A stretch of 64,000 bases of DNA. Origin: Psychromarinibacter sp048262455. GTDB lineage: Bacteria; Pseudomonadota; Alphaproteobacteria; Rhodobacterales; Rhodobacteraceae. The notes below the pieces were generated by a model that searched no databases, was not told the origin of the DNA, and worked only from the letters and a program-made list of their open reading frames with translations. The stretch lies in the NCBI GenBank assembly GCA_048262455.1, contig JBLXFD010000013.1, forward strand, positions 1 through 64,000. Direction: 5' to 3'. This document shows positions 7,911 through 17,056 of this stretch, one piece after another; position 1 is the stretch's first letter; every line of letters begins with the position of its first letter. The translations under genes were made by a program, and so were the position numbers.

Positions 7911-8867
7911 TTAACCTCTGCGCGGCAAGGTATCCCGCATGGAGTCCCGCGTTTCGGCGGGATCGTGAGGGGGATAGATACGGTTTCCCAGATGCCCGAT
8001 CAGGAAATCCATGAATATCCGTGTCTTCGGCGTAAGCACGTTCGTGCGCGGATAGACAAGCCACAGCACCGACCTGTCGTTCATGATCCACCCTGGCAGG
8101 ACGCGGACCAGTTGGCCGCCCGCAAGCTCGCGGCCCACGTTCCAGAGGGAGTTCATCGAAATGCCGGCCCCTGCCAGCGTGGCCGCGCGTTGCGCGTCGC
8201 CGTCGTCCAGGATGGTGCGGCATGTCATCCGGGCCGGGTCCAGCAGCGCCGTCTCGCGCTCGGCATTCACCAGTTCCCTTGGCTCGAGGTTGCCCCAGGC
8301 AATAAGCGCGTGCCCGGTAAGATCCGCCGGCGTCCCGGGGGTGCCGCGCCCTTCGAGATAGGCGGGCGAGGCGCATAGGACGCGGGTGTCGTCGGCCAGT
8401 TTTCGGCCCTTCAGGCTGCTGTCCGTCAGGGGGGCACTGCGCAGGGCCAGGTCGAAGCTGCCCTCGATCGCGTCGAACCGCGTGTCCGACAGGCGCAGGT
8501 CGAGGGTGAGATCGGGATAGAGCCGGTGAAACTCCGGCAGCAGCGGCATGATATGCAGCTGCGCGAAGCTGCTGGGGGCCGCGAAGCGCAGGGTGCCCCT
8601 GGCGCCGGCCTCCTTGCCGCCAAGCACGGCGCGTCCGGCATCGGCCTGGGCGAGGATCTCTCGCGCGTAAGGCAGGAAGTCGGCGCCGTCGAGCGACAGC
8701 GACACCTTGCGCGTGGTGCGCCGCAACAGCTCCACCCCGAGCTCCTGTTCCAGCTTGGCGAGCCGGGCGCTGGCCACCGCGGGGGCAAGGCCAAGCTCGC
8801 GCCCCGCGGCCGAGATGTTCAGCCGCTCCGCCGCCATGACGAAGAGGCGCAGGTTGTCCGTATCCAC
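7911..8867 (-). CDS. LysR-family transcriptional regulator
   Basis: A 318-residue protein. The N-terminal winged HTH reads DTDNLRLFVMAAERLNISAAGRELGLAPAVASARLAKLEQELG, and the effector domain follows from about residue 90 (GTLRFAAPSSFAQLHIMPLLPEF). It resembles the LysR members that control aldo-keto and luciferase-like oxidoreductases. The start is taken as the GTG at 8867, because the next ATG would cut into the HTH. A TATAAT 7-8 nt before it suggests a very short or absent leader. It is divergent from the LLM oxidoreductase at 8997 and probably controls it through the 129-bp shared region. Confidence 0.88.
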   Translation of the reverse strand: MDTDNLRLFVMAAERLNISAAGRELGLAPAVASARLAKLEQELGVELLRRTTRKVSLSLDGADFLPYAREILAQADAGRAVLGGKEAGARGTLRFAAPSSFAQLHIMPLLPEFHRLYPDLTLDLRLSDTRFDAIEGSFDLALRSAPLTDSSLKGRKLADDTRVLCASPAYLEGRGTPGTPADLTGHALIAWGNLEPRELVNAERETALLDPARMTCRTILDDGDAQRAATLAGAGISMNSLWNVGRELAGGQLVRVLPGWIMNDRSVLWLVYPRTNVLTPKTRIFMDFLIGHLGNRIYPPHDPAETRDSMRDTLPRRG

Positions 8868-8996
8868 CGCGATTATATCCCGAAACCGAAAGAACAAATC
8901 CGGTATGCCCGGCTTTATCGCGCATCCGCAAGGGATAGCTTGAGGCAGACGCGGCGGCGCCTTGTCAGGTGCCCCGGCCGGACGAGGAGACAGACC

Positions 8997-9965
8997 ATGA
9001 AGGACACGGCGCAGCCCCCCGCTTTCGCGCCCCTCAACCAGGGCTACAACGCGACGTTCCGGCCCGGGCGGTTGAGCATCGGGCTGGTCGCGCCGCTGGA
9101 GGCGCATGGCAACGATCCCGTGCCCGGCATGGCGCGCCATCTGGATCGGGCGCAGCTGGCGGATCGGCTGGGGTTCGCGGCGCTCTGGCTGCGGGACGTG
9201 CCGTTCAACGTGCCCACTTTCGGGGATGCCGGGCAGGTCTTCGATCCCTTCGTCTACCTCGGCGCGCTGGCCACCTCGACCCGCGACATCGCCTTGGGGG
9301 TGGCGAGCATCGTCCTGCCCCTGCGCCATCCCGCGCATGTGGCCAAGGCGGCGGCCTCGGCCGATGTGCTCTCTGGCGGGCGGCTGCTGCTCGGCATCGC
9401 CTCGGGCGACCGGCCGGACGAATACCCGGCACTCGCCATGAGCTTCGGGGATCGCGGCGCGAGGTTCCGCGACAGCGTGGAGTATATCCGCGCCATGGCC
9501 GCCCCGTACCCGCAAGCGCAGACCGCCCAAGGCGACCTGACCGGCGGGATCGACATGCTGCCCAAGCCCTTGGCGGGCCGCCTTCCCCTGCTGATCACCG
9601 GCGGCAGCCAGCAGGCGCCCGAATGGGTCGCGCGGAACGGCGACGGCTGGATGACCTACCCACGGGACGCGGCGTCGCAAGGCAGGGTCGTGGGTGCCTA
9701 CCGCCAGCAGATCGCGGAGGCGGGGCTGCCGGACAAGCCGGTGATGCAATCGCTCTATATCGACCTCGTGGCGCAGGCGGATGCGCCGCCCCGCCCGATC
9801 CACCTCGGGTTCCGGTCGGGCACGGACTACCTGCGGCGCTACCTCGAGGAGATCCGCGGCCTCGGCATCAACCACGTCGCCCTGAACCTGCGGTTCAACG
9901 GGGCGGAGATCGAAGACACCATGAAGCGGCTGGCGGACGAGATCCTGCCGGACTTCCACGGCTGA
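8997..9965 (+). CDS. LLM-class (luciferase-like) flavin-dependent oxidoreductase
   Basis: A 322-residue TIM-barrel enzyme of the bacterial luciferase superfamily. Visible hallmarks are SIGLVAPLE, DRLGFAALWLRDVPF, the conserved barrel segment TRDIALGVASIVLPLRHPAHVAKAAASADVLSGGRLLLGIASGD, and LLITGGSQQAPEWVARNGDGW. Such enzymes are two-component monooxygenases or F420/FMN oxidoreductases; the substrate is not predictable. Shine-Dalgarno GAGGAGA precedes the ATG. The SDR gene follows after 10 bp, so the two form an operon divergent from the LysR regulator. Confidence 0.9.
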   Translation: MKDTAQPPAFAPLNQGYNATFRPGRLSIGLVAPLEAHGNDPVPGMARHLDRAQLADRLGFAALWLRDVPFNVPTFGDAGQVFDPFVYLGALATSTRDIALGVASIVLPLRHPAHVAKAAASADVLSGGRLLLGIASGDRPDEYPALAMSFGDRGARFRDSVEYIRAMAAPYPQAQTAQGDLTGGIDMLPKPLAGRLPLLITGGSQQAPEWVARNGDGWMTYPRDAASQGRVVGAYRQQIAEAGLPDKPVMQSLYIDLVAQADAPPRPIHLGFRSGTDYLRRYLEEIRGLGINHVALNLRFNGAEIEDTMKRLADEILPDFHG

Positions 9966-9975
9966 GGAGAGACCC

Positions 9976-10770
9976 ATGCCCAAGACGATCCTGATCACCG
10001 GCGCCACGGATGGCATCGGCCTGCTGACGGCCCGGACGCTGGCGGCCGAGGGGCATACCCTGCTGCTTCATGGCCGCAGTGCTGAGAAACTGGTGGCCGC
10101 TGCCAAAGAGGTGGGCGGGAGACCAGAGACCTACCGCGCCGACCTGTCGGACCTCGAGGCGGTGGCAGCCCTCGCGCAGGAGGTCCGCGCGGGGCACGAC
10201 CGGATCGACGTGCTGATCAACAACGCGGGCGTGCTGAAGGCGCCGCAGACCCGCACGCAGGCGGGCCTCGACCTGCGCTTCGTGGTCAACACGCTGGCGC
10301 CCTGGGTCCTGACCCGGCACCTGCTGCCGATCCTGCCGAAGGGCGGCCGCGTCGTGAACCTGTCGTCGGCGGCGCAGGCCCCGGTGGACATCGCCGCCCT
10401 GCGCGGCGAGCGGAAGCTGGGCGACATGGAGGCCTATGCGCAAAGCAAGCTGGCGATCACCGTCTGGACGCAGGAGATGGCCCGCGCCCACCCGGACGGG
10501 CCGGTCTTCATCGCGGTGAACCCCGGCTCGCTGCTGGCGTCGAAGATGGTCAAGGAGGGCTTCGGCGTGGCGGGCAACGACCTGGCGATCGGCGCCGGCA
10601 TCCTGCGCCGCGCCGCGCTATCGGACGCGTTCGCCGATGCGTCCGGCCGCTACTTCGACAATGACGCGGGCCGCTTCGCGCAGCCCCACGCGGCGGCCGG
10701 CGACGCAGGCCGGGTAGCCAAGCTGATGGACGCGATCCGCGCGTTGACCGGGGTGGCGGGGCCAGCCTGA
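9976..10770 (+). CDS. Short-chain dehydrogenase/reductase, retinol-dehydrogenase-like
   Basis: A 264-residue NAD(P)-dependent Rossmann enzyme. It has the cofactor loop TGATDGIG, NNAG, the strand VVNLSSAAQ with the catalytic Ser, and YAQSKLA with the Tyr-x-x-x-Lys pair. The C-terminal part is of the WW-oxidoreductase/retinol-dehydrogenase-like type. It is co-transcribed with the LLM oxidoreductase 10 bp upstream (AGGAGAG ribosome-binding site). Substrate unknown. Confidence 0.9.
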   Translation: MPKTILITGATDGIGLLTARTLAAEGHTLLLHGRSAEKLVAAAKEVGGRPETYRADLSDLEAVAALAQEVRAGHDRIDVLINNAGVLKAPQTRTQAGLDLRFVVNTLAPWVLTRHLLPILPKGGRVVNLSSAAQAPVDIAALRGERKLGDMEAYAQSKLAITVWTQEMARAHPDGPVFIAVNPGSLLASKMVKEGFGVAGNDLAIGAGILRRAALSDAFADASGRYFDNDAGRFAQPHAAAGDAGRVAKLMDAIRALTGVAGPA

Positions 10771-10911
10771 AGACTGGCGGCATGGTCTGTGAGACAGCAA
10801 AGCGCACCCGCCGCCATTCCGGTATCGGATAACTGAACTCCTGAACGGCCCCGTTATCTTTGCGAGCGCTGGCCTGTATCTCAGTCCCGAACCAGAACAC
10901 AGGAGAGACCG

Positions 10912-11898
10912 ATGAAAGCCATGACCCTGAAAGCCTACGGGCCTGACGCGTCCTTCGACGAAGCGGACCGGCCGCGTCCGGCGGCGGGGCCCGGGCAGGT
11001 GCTGGTCCGGGTGAAGGCCACCAGCGTCAACACCATCGACACGATGATCAAGGGCATGGGCGCGGACCTGCCCCTGTCCCCCGCCCTGCCGGCCGTGCTC
11101 GGCATGGATTTCGCCGGGGTCGTGGAAGAGATTGGTGACGGCGTCACCGGTTTCGCGCCGGGCGACGAGGTCTACGGCTGCGCCGGAGGTCTCGCCGATC
11201 TGCAGGGCGCGCTGGCGGAGTTCATTCCCGCCGACGCGCGGCTGGTCGCGCACAAGCCCAAGTCGCTGTCGACGCGCGAGGCGGCTGCCCTGCCGCTGGT
11301 CGGCATCACCGCCTGGGAAGGGCTGGAGCGCGCGGGCGCCCGCGCGGGGCAGAAGGTGCTTGTGCAGGGCGGCGCCGGGGGCGTGGGCCATGTCGCCGTA
11401 CAACTGGCGCGCCATCTCGGGGCCGAGGTCTCTGCCACCGGCACCGGCGCCGGCCAGCTTGAGCTGATGAAGGAGCTCGGCGCGCGGCCGATCGACTTCA
11501 TGTCCGAGGAGATCGAGACCTTCGTGGGCAGCCACACCGGCGGCGCGGGGTTCGACGTGGTCTTCGACAGCGTCGGCGGGGCGAACCTGACCAATTCCTT
11601 CGCGGCGGCGGCGCTGAACGCGCAGGTGGTCACCACGGTGGCGCTGTCCGAGATCGACCTGTCCCCCGCGCACTTCAAGGGCCTGTCGCTGCACATCGTC
11701 TTCATGCTGCTGCCGATGCTGCACGATCAGGGCCGGGAGGTTCACGGCAGGATCCTTGCCGATCTGGCCCGGCTAGTGGATGCCGGCGCGGTGAAACCGG
11801 TTCTGGACGAACCGGCCTTCACGCTTGCGCAGGTCGGCGACGCCTATGCCCGGCTGCAAAGCGGCAAGGCGATCGGCAAGGTGGTCGTCGAGGTCTGA
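10912..11898 (+). CDS. Zinc-independent medium-chain quinone-oxidoreductase-like dehydrogenase
   Basis: A 328-residue MDR-superfamily enzyme of the NADPH:quinone reductase branch. It starts MKAMTLKAYGP, with VKATSVNTIDTMI, GMDFAGVVEEIGDGV, GDEVYGC and the cofactor-binding stretch VLVQGGAGGVGHVAVQLARHLGAEV. The structural Zn Cys cluster of alcohol dehydrogenases is absent. It has its own 140-bp upstream region containing GATAAC (10828-10833) and GTTATC (10853-10858) as an inverted pair, so it is probably a separate, regulated transcript from the SDR gene before it. Confidence 0.9.
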   Translation: MKAMTLKAYGPDASFDEADRPRPAAGPGQVLVRVKATSVNTIDTMIKGMGADLPLSPALPAVLGMDFAGVVEEIGDGVTGFAPGDEVYGCAGGLADLQGALAEFIPADARLVAHKPKSLSTREAAALPLVGITAWEGLERAGARAGQKVLVQGGAGGVGHVAVQLARHLGAEVSATGTGAGQLELMKELGARPIDFMSEEIETFVGSHTGGAGFDVVFDSVGGANLTNSFAAAALNAQVVTTVALSEIDLSPAHFKGLSLHIVFMLLPMLHDQGREVHGRILADLARLVDAGAVKPVLDEPAFTLAQVGDAYARLQSGKAIGKVVVEV

Positions 11899-11907
11899 CC
11901 GAGCGAG

Positions 11908-11937
11908 CGGGGCCGGGCGGCAGAGTGTCCGGCCCCG
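11908..11937. terminator. Hairpin between convergent genes
   Basis: A 9-bp perfect stem, CGGGGCCGG (11908-11916) with CCGGCCCCG (11929-11937), sits between the convergent stops at 11898 and 11955. There is no long T run, so it is a likely but not classical bidirectional terminator. Confidence 0.5.
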
Positions 11938-11954
11938 TTGCCGCAGCCGCGGCC

Positions 11955-13421
11955 CTAGACCGGCAGCACCAGCGTGTACCGCGTGCCCGACGCGTCGCTG
12001 CTGACGGTCATCTTGCCGTCCAGCTGCTCGGTGAAGGCCTCCGTCAGCTTCTGCCCCAGCCCCGAGTCCACCCGCGCGGACGGGTCGATGCCGGGGCCGT
12101 CGTCCCAGACCGTGACCGTCATCGACGCGTCCTCGACCGACAGGCCGATGCCCAGCTGGCCGCCGGAGCGGTCCGTGTAGGCGTATTTCAGGCTGTTGGT
12201 CACAAGCTCGTTCACGATCAGGCCCAGCGGCACGGCGATGCGGGTGGACAGGCGCGAGTCGGTGATGTCGAAGCTGACGACAAGGCTTTCGGCGTGGCGC
12301 GAGGAGGCGACGATGTTTTCCACCAGCGAGGTCAGGTACTCGCGCGCCGTAACGGTGTCGACAGAGCGGGTGCGCGTCAGGTTGCGGTAGAGGCTGGTGA
12401 TGGCGTCGATGCGGGCGCGCATCCGGACGAAGGCGGCGCGGCAGGCCGCGTCGGACATGTTGCGGGCTTCCAGCGCGATGATGCCGCCGATCATCGACAG
12501 GCTGTTCATCACCCGGTGGTTCAGCTCCTCCAGCAGCCGGTCGGCGTGGTCCAGCGCCGCCGCGCGCTCTGCCTCCAGCCGCCGCCGCTCTGTCACATCC
12601 TGCATGGCCAGCAGCAGCATGTGGGTGTTGTTGCCCTCGCGGAAGACCTTGCGGGCGTTCAGCAGGATCACCCTCTCGCCGATCTCGGGGAAGTGGTGGC
12701 GGACCTCGAAATCCTCGACCGAGGTGTCGCGCGGCACCACCTCGGTCAGCAGGTCCAGCAGGTCGGGGATGGCCCACTGGCCGTTGCCCAGATCCTTCAG
12801 CCGCCGCCCCACGGTCGCGGCGGGATCGACGTGGAAGGTGCTGTAGAACGAGCGGCTGGCAGAGACGATGGCCAGCCGCTCGTCCAGCACCAGCAGCGGC
12901 TCCCGCAGGGTGTCGACGATGCCCACGGACAGCAGCCGCTCGCGCTCCAGCGCCGTGGCGGCGTCGCGTTCGGCGGTCACGTCCTCGATCACCAGCAGGA
13001 TGCGCCGCGAGCCGTTACCGGGCCGCGTGGTGCGGCGCGCGTTCAGGCACATCACCCGGCGGCCGATCTGCTCGAACACGTGGTCGACTTCGTAATTCTC
13101 GACCTCCGGCCCGCCGGAGACGATGTTGCCGAGCACCGCGTGCAGGGCCGGGATGTTCCACTGCCCGTTTCCCAGCGAGGCCAGCGACTGCCCGACCGTG
13201 TCCTCGGCGGGAACCATGAACGTGCGGAAGAACCGGTCGTTGGCATATTCCACGACAAGGTCCTCCGTCAGCACCAGGAGGCTTTCATTCAGGCTTGCAA
13301 CGATTTCGGCTGGGTCGATCTGGCGCAGCATGGCAACGTTGATGGTGGCTCCTCCTGGACGAGCGAATCCGGCGATGGGGCCCGAACCACTGGCAGCATA
13401 CAGTTTATCGTTGCTGTTCAA
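11955..13421 (-). CDS. Soluble sensor kinase: two PAS domains + HisKA_2 + HATPase
   Basis: A 488-residue orphan kinase without membrane segments. Two PAS domains of similar sequence (LLVLTEDLVVEYANDRFFRTF about 48-165; LLVLDERLAIVSASRSFYSTF about 175-290) each contain an LxxLGNGQWxIP motif and end in VEDVTAERD or MQDVTERRR. A HisKA_2 box follows (LLEELNHRVMNSLSMI, His about 305), then an ATPase with NELVTNSLKYA and DDGPGI. This EsvA/HWE-neighbour class is often linked to general stress or light signalling in alphaproteobacteria. No receiver-domain gene is adjacent, so the partner must be elsewhere. It lies 178 bp upstream of a second kinase gene's end on the same strand. Confidence 0.9.
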   Translation of the reverse strand: MNSNDKLYAASGSGPIAGFARPGGATINVAMLRQIDPAEIVASLNESLLVLTEDLVVEYANDRFFRTFMVPAEDTVGQSLASLGNGQWNIPALHAVLGNIVSGGPEVENYEVDHVFEQIGRRVMCLNARRTTRPGNGSRRILLVIEDVTAERDAATALERERLLSVGIVDTLREPLLVLDERLAIVSASRSFYSTFHVDPAATVGRRLKDLGNGQWAIPDLLDLLTEVVPRDTSVEDFEVRHHFPEIGERVILLNARKVFREGNNTHMLLLAMQDVTERRRLEAERAAALDHADRLLEELNHRVMNSLSMIGGIIALEARNMSDAACRAAFVRMRARIDAITSLYRNLTRTRSVDTVTAREYLTSLVENIVASSRHAESLVVSFDITDSRLSTRIAVPLGLIVNELVTNSLKYAYTDRSGGQLGIGLSVEDASMTVTVWDDGPGIDPSARVDSGLGQKLTEAFTEQLDGKMTVSSDASGTRYTLVLPV

Positions 13422-13599
13422 AACGATGAAGTCGGAACAGCGGTCGCGTCACGGTCGCATCACGGGCCCCCTGCCCCGGGATCCCGCGCGGTCTCGGCAG
13501 GTCGGGAGGCAGATCGGGCCGGGCCGTCACTTGGGGTGCCGGCGGGCGGAAAGCCAGTTCCGTTCATCTGTGCAGCACATCCCGGAGGACGCACCGGCA

Positions 13600-14835
13600 T
13601 CACGCGGGCATCCGGAACGCGAAAACTGTCTGTTCCTGCGAGGAACTGACTCTGATCTCGCCACCGTGGCCTTCGGCGATCTGCGCGGCGATGTGCAGGC
13701 CAAGGCCGATGCCGCTGCCGGTCGCGGCCGGGTCGCCGCGGGCGAAGGGCTCGAACAGGCGGTCCTGCAACTCGGCGGGGATCGGCGCGCCGGTGTTGCC
13801 CACCGCGATCTCGAAATGCCCGCCGGTGGTGTGGGCGGTGACCGAGATCGGGCCGCCGCGGTCGCCGTGGGTGACGGCATTGCCGACGAGGTTCGACAGA
13901 AGCTGTCCCAGCCGCTCCTGATCGCAGGGCGGGGCATTGTCGATGCGGATGTCCACATCGAACCGGCGGTCCGGGCTGACGGCGCGGATCTCGTCCACCA
14001 CGTGCTGCAGCGACTGGCCCAGGTACTTGCCGTCGGTCAGATGCACCTCGAAGCCGGTGCCGAACCGCAGCCGCGCGTGGTCGAGGATGTTGGTGATCAG
14101 CCCCGACATCCGGTAGGTGGAGGCCCGAAGGAGCTGCACCAGCTCGGCCGAGCGGTCGTCGAGGGGGCGTTTGGCCAGCATCTTCAGACCGGCGCGGATG
14201 GCGGCCACGGGGTTGCGCAGGTCATGGCCGAGGATCGCCACCAACTCGTCCTGCAGCCGGCCGAGGTCGCGCTCCTTCTCCAGCAGGTACTCGGTCTCGC
14301 GCAGCCGCTCCCCCGTCTCGAGGCTGTCGCCGATGACGCGCGCGAAGAGGCGGAACATGTCCAGCACGCGCGCGTCCCCCACCACCCGGGGCTGGGGGTC
14401 GAGGGCGCAGAGCGTGCCGAAAAAGCTGCCGTCCTCCCGGCGGATCGGAACGGAGACGTAGCTGCGGAACCCGTACATCGCGGGGGTGTGGTGATCGCAG
14501 TAGTCCTTGTCGGTCTGCACGTCGTCGATCACGATCTCCTGCTCTGACTGGCGGACCTCGTGGCACAGGGTGGTCTGCACGTCCAGCTCGTCCCCAGGGC
14601 GCAGGCCGAAGTCCAAGTGGTCCGCCGTCAGGCAGGTCACCCAGCGGCTGTCGGTCACCCGCGCGATGGCGGCAAAACCCATGCCGGTGGCAAGGCAGAC
14701 GGATTCCAGGATCGTCGGCACCGCGGAATTCCGGCCGATGGTGTCGATGTCGTGCTGAAAGTCGTGCACCGTCGCGGCCGGAAGTTGGGTGCCGGCATCG
14801 GGACTTTTGCGTGTGGGAGCGCTTGTCGCGGTCAT
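13600..14835 (-). CDS. GAF-domain sensor histidine kinase
   Basis: A 411-residue soluble kinase. Its GAF domain (about 45-180) has the usual DDVQTDKDY...GFRSYVSVPIRREDGSFFGTLCALDP run, followed by a coiled linker. The HisKA box is ILGHDLRNPVAAI, with the HATPase motifs LGQLLSNLVGNAV, RLFEPFARG and GIGLGLHIAAQIAEGHGG. It resembles cyanobacterial and alphaproteobacterial GAF-HisKA kinases. The lead CLATGMGFAAIARVT is typical of GAF sensors of small molecules. No response regulator is linked. Start at the ATG at 14835 with the next ORF well separated. Confidence 0.92.
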   Translation of the reverse strand: MTATSAPTRKSPDAGTQLPAATVHDFQHDIDTIGRNSAVPTILESVCLATGMGFAAIARVTDSRWVTCLTADHLDFGLRPGDELDVQTTLCHEVRQSEQEIVIDDVQTDKDYCDHHTPAMYGFRSYVSVPIRREDGSFFGTLCALDPQPRVVGDARVLDMFRLFARVIGDSLETGERLRETEYLLEKERDLGRLQDELVAILGHDLRNPVAAIRAGLKMLAKRPLDDRSAELVQLLRASTYRMSGLITNILDHARLRFGTGFEVHLTDGKYLGQSLQHVVDEIRAVSPDRRFDVDIRIDNAPPCDQERLGQLLSNLVGNAVTHGDRGGPISVTAHTTGGHFEIAVGNTGAPIPAELQDRLFEPFARGDPAATGSGIGLGLHIAAQIAEGHGGEIRVSSSQEQTVFAFRMPA

Positions 14836-14961
14836 GCTGCGGGCAGCCTAACGCTACGGTAGAACCTTGTCATGCGAATTACGTCGCGGAATACCGGCCA
14901 AGCATTGGAAAGAACAAGTGTTCTTTCCATCGCGCCGGGCGAGAATACCGTCACGTCGCAA

Positions 14962-15942
14962 TTACTTGCCAGTTTCCCCGGCAGCCTTCCGGTTGCGGAA
15001 CGCCCAGGTAAAGAACGTGGCGTCCGGCAGGGCGCGGACGACCCCGGCGATGGCGGCGGTGGCCAGGACGGCGAAAGCCACCCGCCCGGCCAGCACCCCC
15101 CAGGCATCGGCGCCGATGGCCATCATCAGCAGCGTGTCCTCGATGACGGAGTGGGCGAAGCCCATGAACACGCAGGTCAGGAAGACCTGCCGCGGCGACA
15201 CGGCGCCGGAGCGCGCCTCGCGGATCAGCAGGCCGCCCCCGTAGGTGATGCCAAGGAACAGCCCCACGGCGGCAAGGTGCCCCGCCTCGCGCCGGATCCC
15301 CGCCAGTTGCAGCAGCGGCGCCATGGCAGTGATCAGCAGGTCCAGCAGCCCCGAGCGCTTCAGCAGGTCCAGCCCGAAGGACAGCGCCAGCAGGATCGCC
15401 AGCATGGCCACCATCGTCTCCAGCAGGCCGGTCAGCACGTCGGTCCAGCCGCCGGCGGCCTCCATCGGGATCCAGACCGGGTTGACCGGGGCCGAGAGCC
15501 AGCCGGTGGCCGAGAGCAGCGCGTGCAGCAGGAAGGCATACAGCAGCCCGCCGCCCGCCCGCAGCAGCATGGTCAGGATCATCCCCGGCCCGGCCTTCTG
15601 GATGATCTTCTGTTCCAGCGGCAGGGCATGGGCGATCAGCAGCAGCGACGAGAAGACGGTGACGTCGGCGGTGGTCAGTTCCGCCACCGGCACCAGCGCG
15701 AAGATGATGGGGATCGCGCCCCAGAGGCCCACCAGCAGCCCCGTCAGCCAGGCCAGCCCCAGTTCCGGCGGCAGGCCCAGCAGGCCCATGACCGGGCCGA
15801 AGGCGGGGGCCACGGCCTCGATCACCCCCAGCCGGGACAGCAGTTCGGTCACCAGGATGATCGGCACCATGACGCGGGCGAGGATCCAGTAGATCTCCAG
15901 CGTCTCGGTGGTCTTGCGCTTGATGTAGGACAGGATCGGCAC
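14962..15942 (-). CDS. Nucleoside-recognition (Gate) domain integral membrane protein
   Basis: A 326-residue inner-membrane protein with about eight hydrophobic segments and the duplicated Gate arrangement typical of SpmA/YjiH-like proteins (ARVMVPIILVTELLSRLGVIEAVAPAFGPVMGLLGLPPELGLAWLTGLLVGLWG). The GTG at 15942 is chosen because AAGGAG lies 6 nt upstream. Members are thought to be transporters or permease-like proteins, with no firm substrate. It stands alone, divergent from the hydrolase at 16066. Confidence 0.8.
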   Translation of the reverse strand: MPILSYIKRKTTETLEIYWILARVMVPIILVTELLSRLGVIEAVAPAFGPVMGLLGLPPELGLAWLTGLLVGLWGAIPIIFALVPVAELTTADVTVFSSLLLIAHALPLEQKIIQKAGPGMILTMLLRAGGGLLYAFLLHALLSATGWLSAPVNPVWIPMEAAGGWTDVLTGLLETMVAMLAILLALSFGLDLLKRSGLLDLLITAMAPLLQLAGIRREAGHLAAVGLFLGITYGGGLLIREARSGAVSPRQVFLTCVFMGFAHSVIEDTLLMMAIGADAWGVLAGRVAFAVLATAAIAGVVRALPDATFFTWAFRNRKAAGETGK

Positions 15943-16065
15943 GGGGTTCTCCTTGGCCCCCGTGCCATGCCCCCTGCCCGGCCGGAAGGTCAAGGCGGCA
16001 ACGTGATGGAACGGTGCACGGCAAAGGGGGTTGGTGCGGGAATTCACATGAGGAAAGGGCAGGAC

Positions 16066-16887
16066 ATGCAAAGCCGCACCGCGAACGTTCAGGGAGTACA
16101 GATGCGCTGGGAGGAAAGCGGGGCCGGCGACCCGGTGGTGCTGGTGCATGGCATTCCCACCTGCCCCGCGCTCTGGCGCCACGTCGCCCCGCTGATCGAG
16201 AACCGCCGCGTGCTGGCCTGGGAGATGGTGGGCTACGGCGCCTCGATCCCCGAGGGCGAGACGCATGACATCTCTGTCGCGCGGCAGGCGGACCACCTGG
16301 TGGCCTGGATGCGCGACCAGGGGATCGGTCGGGCGGTGCTGGCCGGGCACGACCTGGGCGGCGGCGTGGTGCAGATCGCCGCGGTGCGCCACCCCCAGAT
16401 GGTCAGCGGCCTGTTCCTGACCAACGCCATTTGCTACGACTCCTGGCCCGTGCCCATGGTCAAGGCGATCGCCGTGGGCGGCTCGATCCTGCAACATGCG
16501 CCCGACGGCTCGCTGCACGCGCTGATGAAGATGATGTTCGCCAAGGGCCACGACAATGACGCGGCGGCGCAGGAGGCCTTCGAGGTCCACGCGCCGCATT
16601 ACGACCGGCACGGCGGCGCCGAGGCCTTCGTGCGGCAGGCGCGCTCGCTGGATGTCGAGGACACCAAGGTCATCGCGGACCGGCTGCCTTCGCTGAAGCT
16701 GCCGGCGCGCATCGCCTGGGGCGCGGCGGACGAGTTCCAGAAGATCGAGTACGGCGAGCGGCTGGCCCGCGACCTGGACGCGCCGCTGCTGCGGATCGAG
16801 GGCGGCAAGCATTTCACCCCCGAGGACCACCCGCAGAGCATCGCGCGGGAAATCAACGCGCTGGCGCGCACCGTGGCGCAGGGCTGA
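16066..16887 (+). CDS. Alpha/beta hydrolase (haloalkane-dehalogenase/epoxide-hydrolase-like)
   Basis: A 273-residue alpha/beta hydrolase. It has the oxyanion region LVHGIPTCPALWRHV, the nucleophile elbow GHDLGGGV (Asp in the nucleophile position), and a distal GGKHFTPEDHP carrying the catalytic His. An Asp nucleophile points to dehalogenase or epoxide-hydrolase-like chemistry rather than an esterase. The ATG at 16066 has AGGA close upstream; an in-frame ATG at 16048 is possible. No partner gene is evident. Confidence 0.85.
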   Translation: MQSRTANVQGVQMRWEESGAGDPVVLVHGIPTCPALWRHVAPLIENRRVLAWEMVGYGASIPEGETHDISVARQADHLVAWMRDQGIGRAVLAGHDLGGGVVQIAAVRHPQMVSGLFLTNAICYDSWPVPMVKAIAVGGSILQHAPDGSLHALMKMMFAKGHDNDAAAQEAFEVHAPHYDRHGGAEAFVRQARSLDVEDTKVIADRLPSLKLPARIAWGAADEFQKIEYGERLARDLDAPLLRIEGGKHFTPEDHPQSIAREINALARTVAQG

Positions 16888-16931
16888 GGCCGCAAGCCGC
16901 CCCGCGCAGATCCCCCAGCAGAAACATACCG

Positions 16932-16968
16932 CCCCCCGCGCCCCGGATCGTTTCCGCGGCGCGGGGGG
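16932..16968. terminator. Strong GC hairpin after the hydrolase gene
   Basis: An 11-bp perfect stem, CCCCCCGCGCC (16932-16942) with GGCGCGGGGGG (16958-16968), 45 bp after the hydrolase stop. No T tract follows, so a Rho-independent role is plausible but unproven. Confidence 0.5.
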
Positions 16969-17056
16969 AATGCGGGCAAAACCGCGCGATTTCTTGACAG
17001 AAATATGACAGACGGGCTGGCTGCTCCGATCAGTCACTCGCGCCGGAGACCGCGCC

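Noticed and set aside
8868..10016. Upstream extension of the LysR frame to 10016
   Set aside because: It runs antisense through the LLM oxidoreductase; the LysR HTH starts right after the GTG at 8867.
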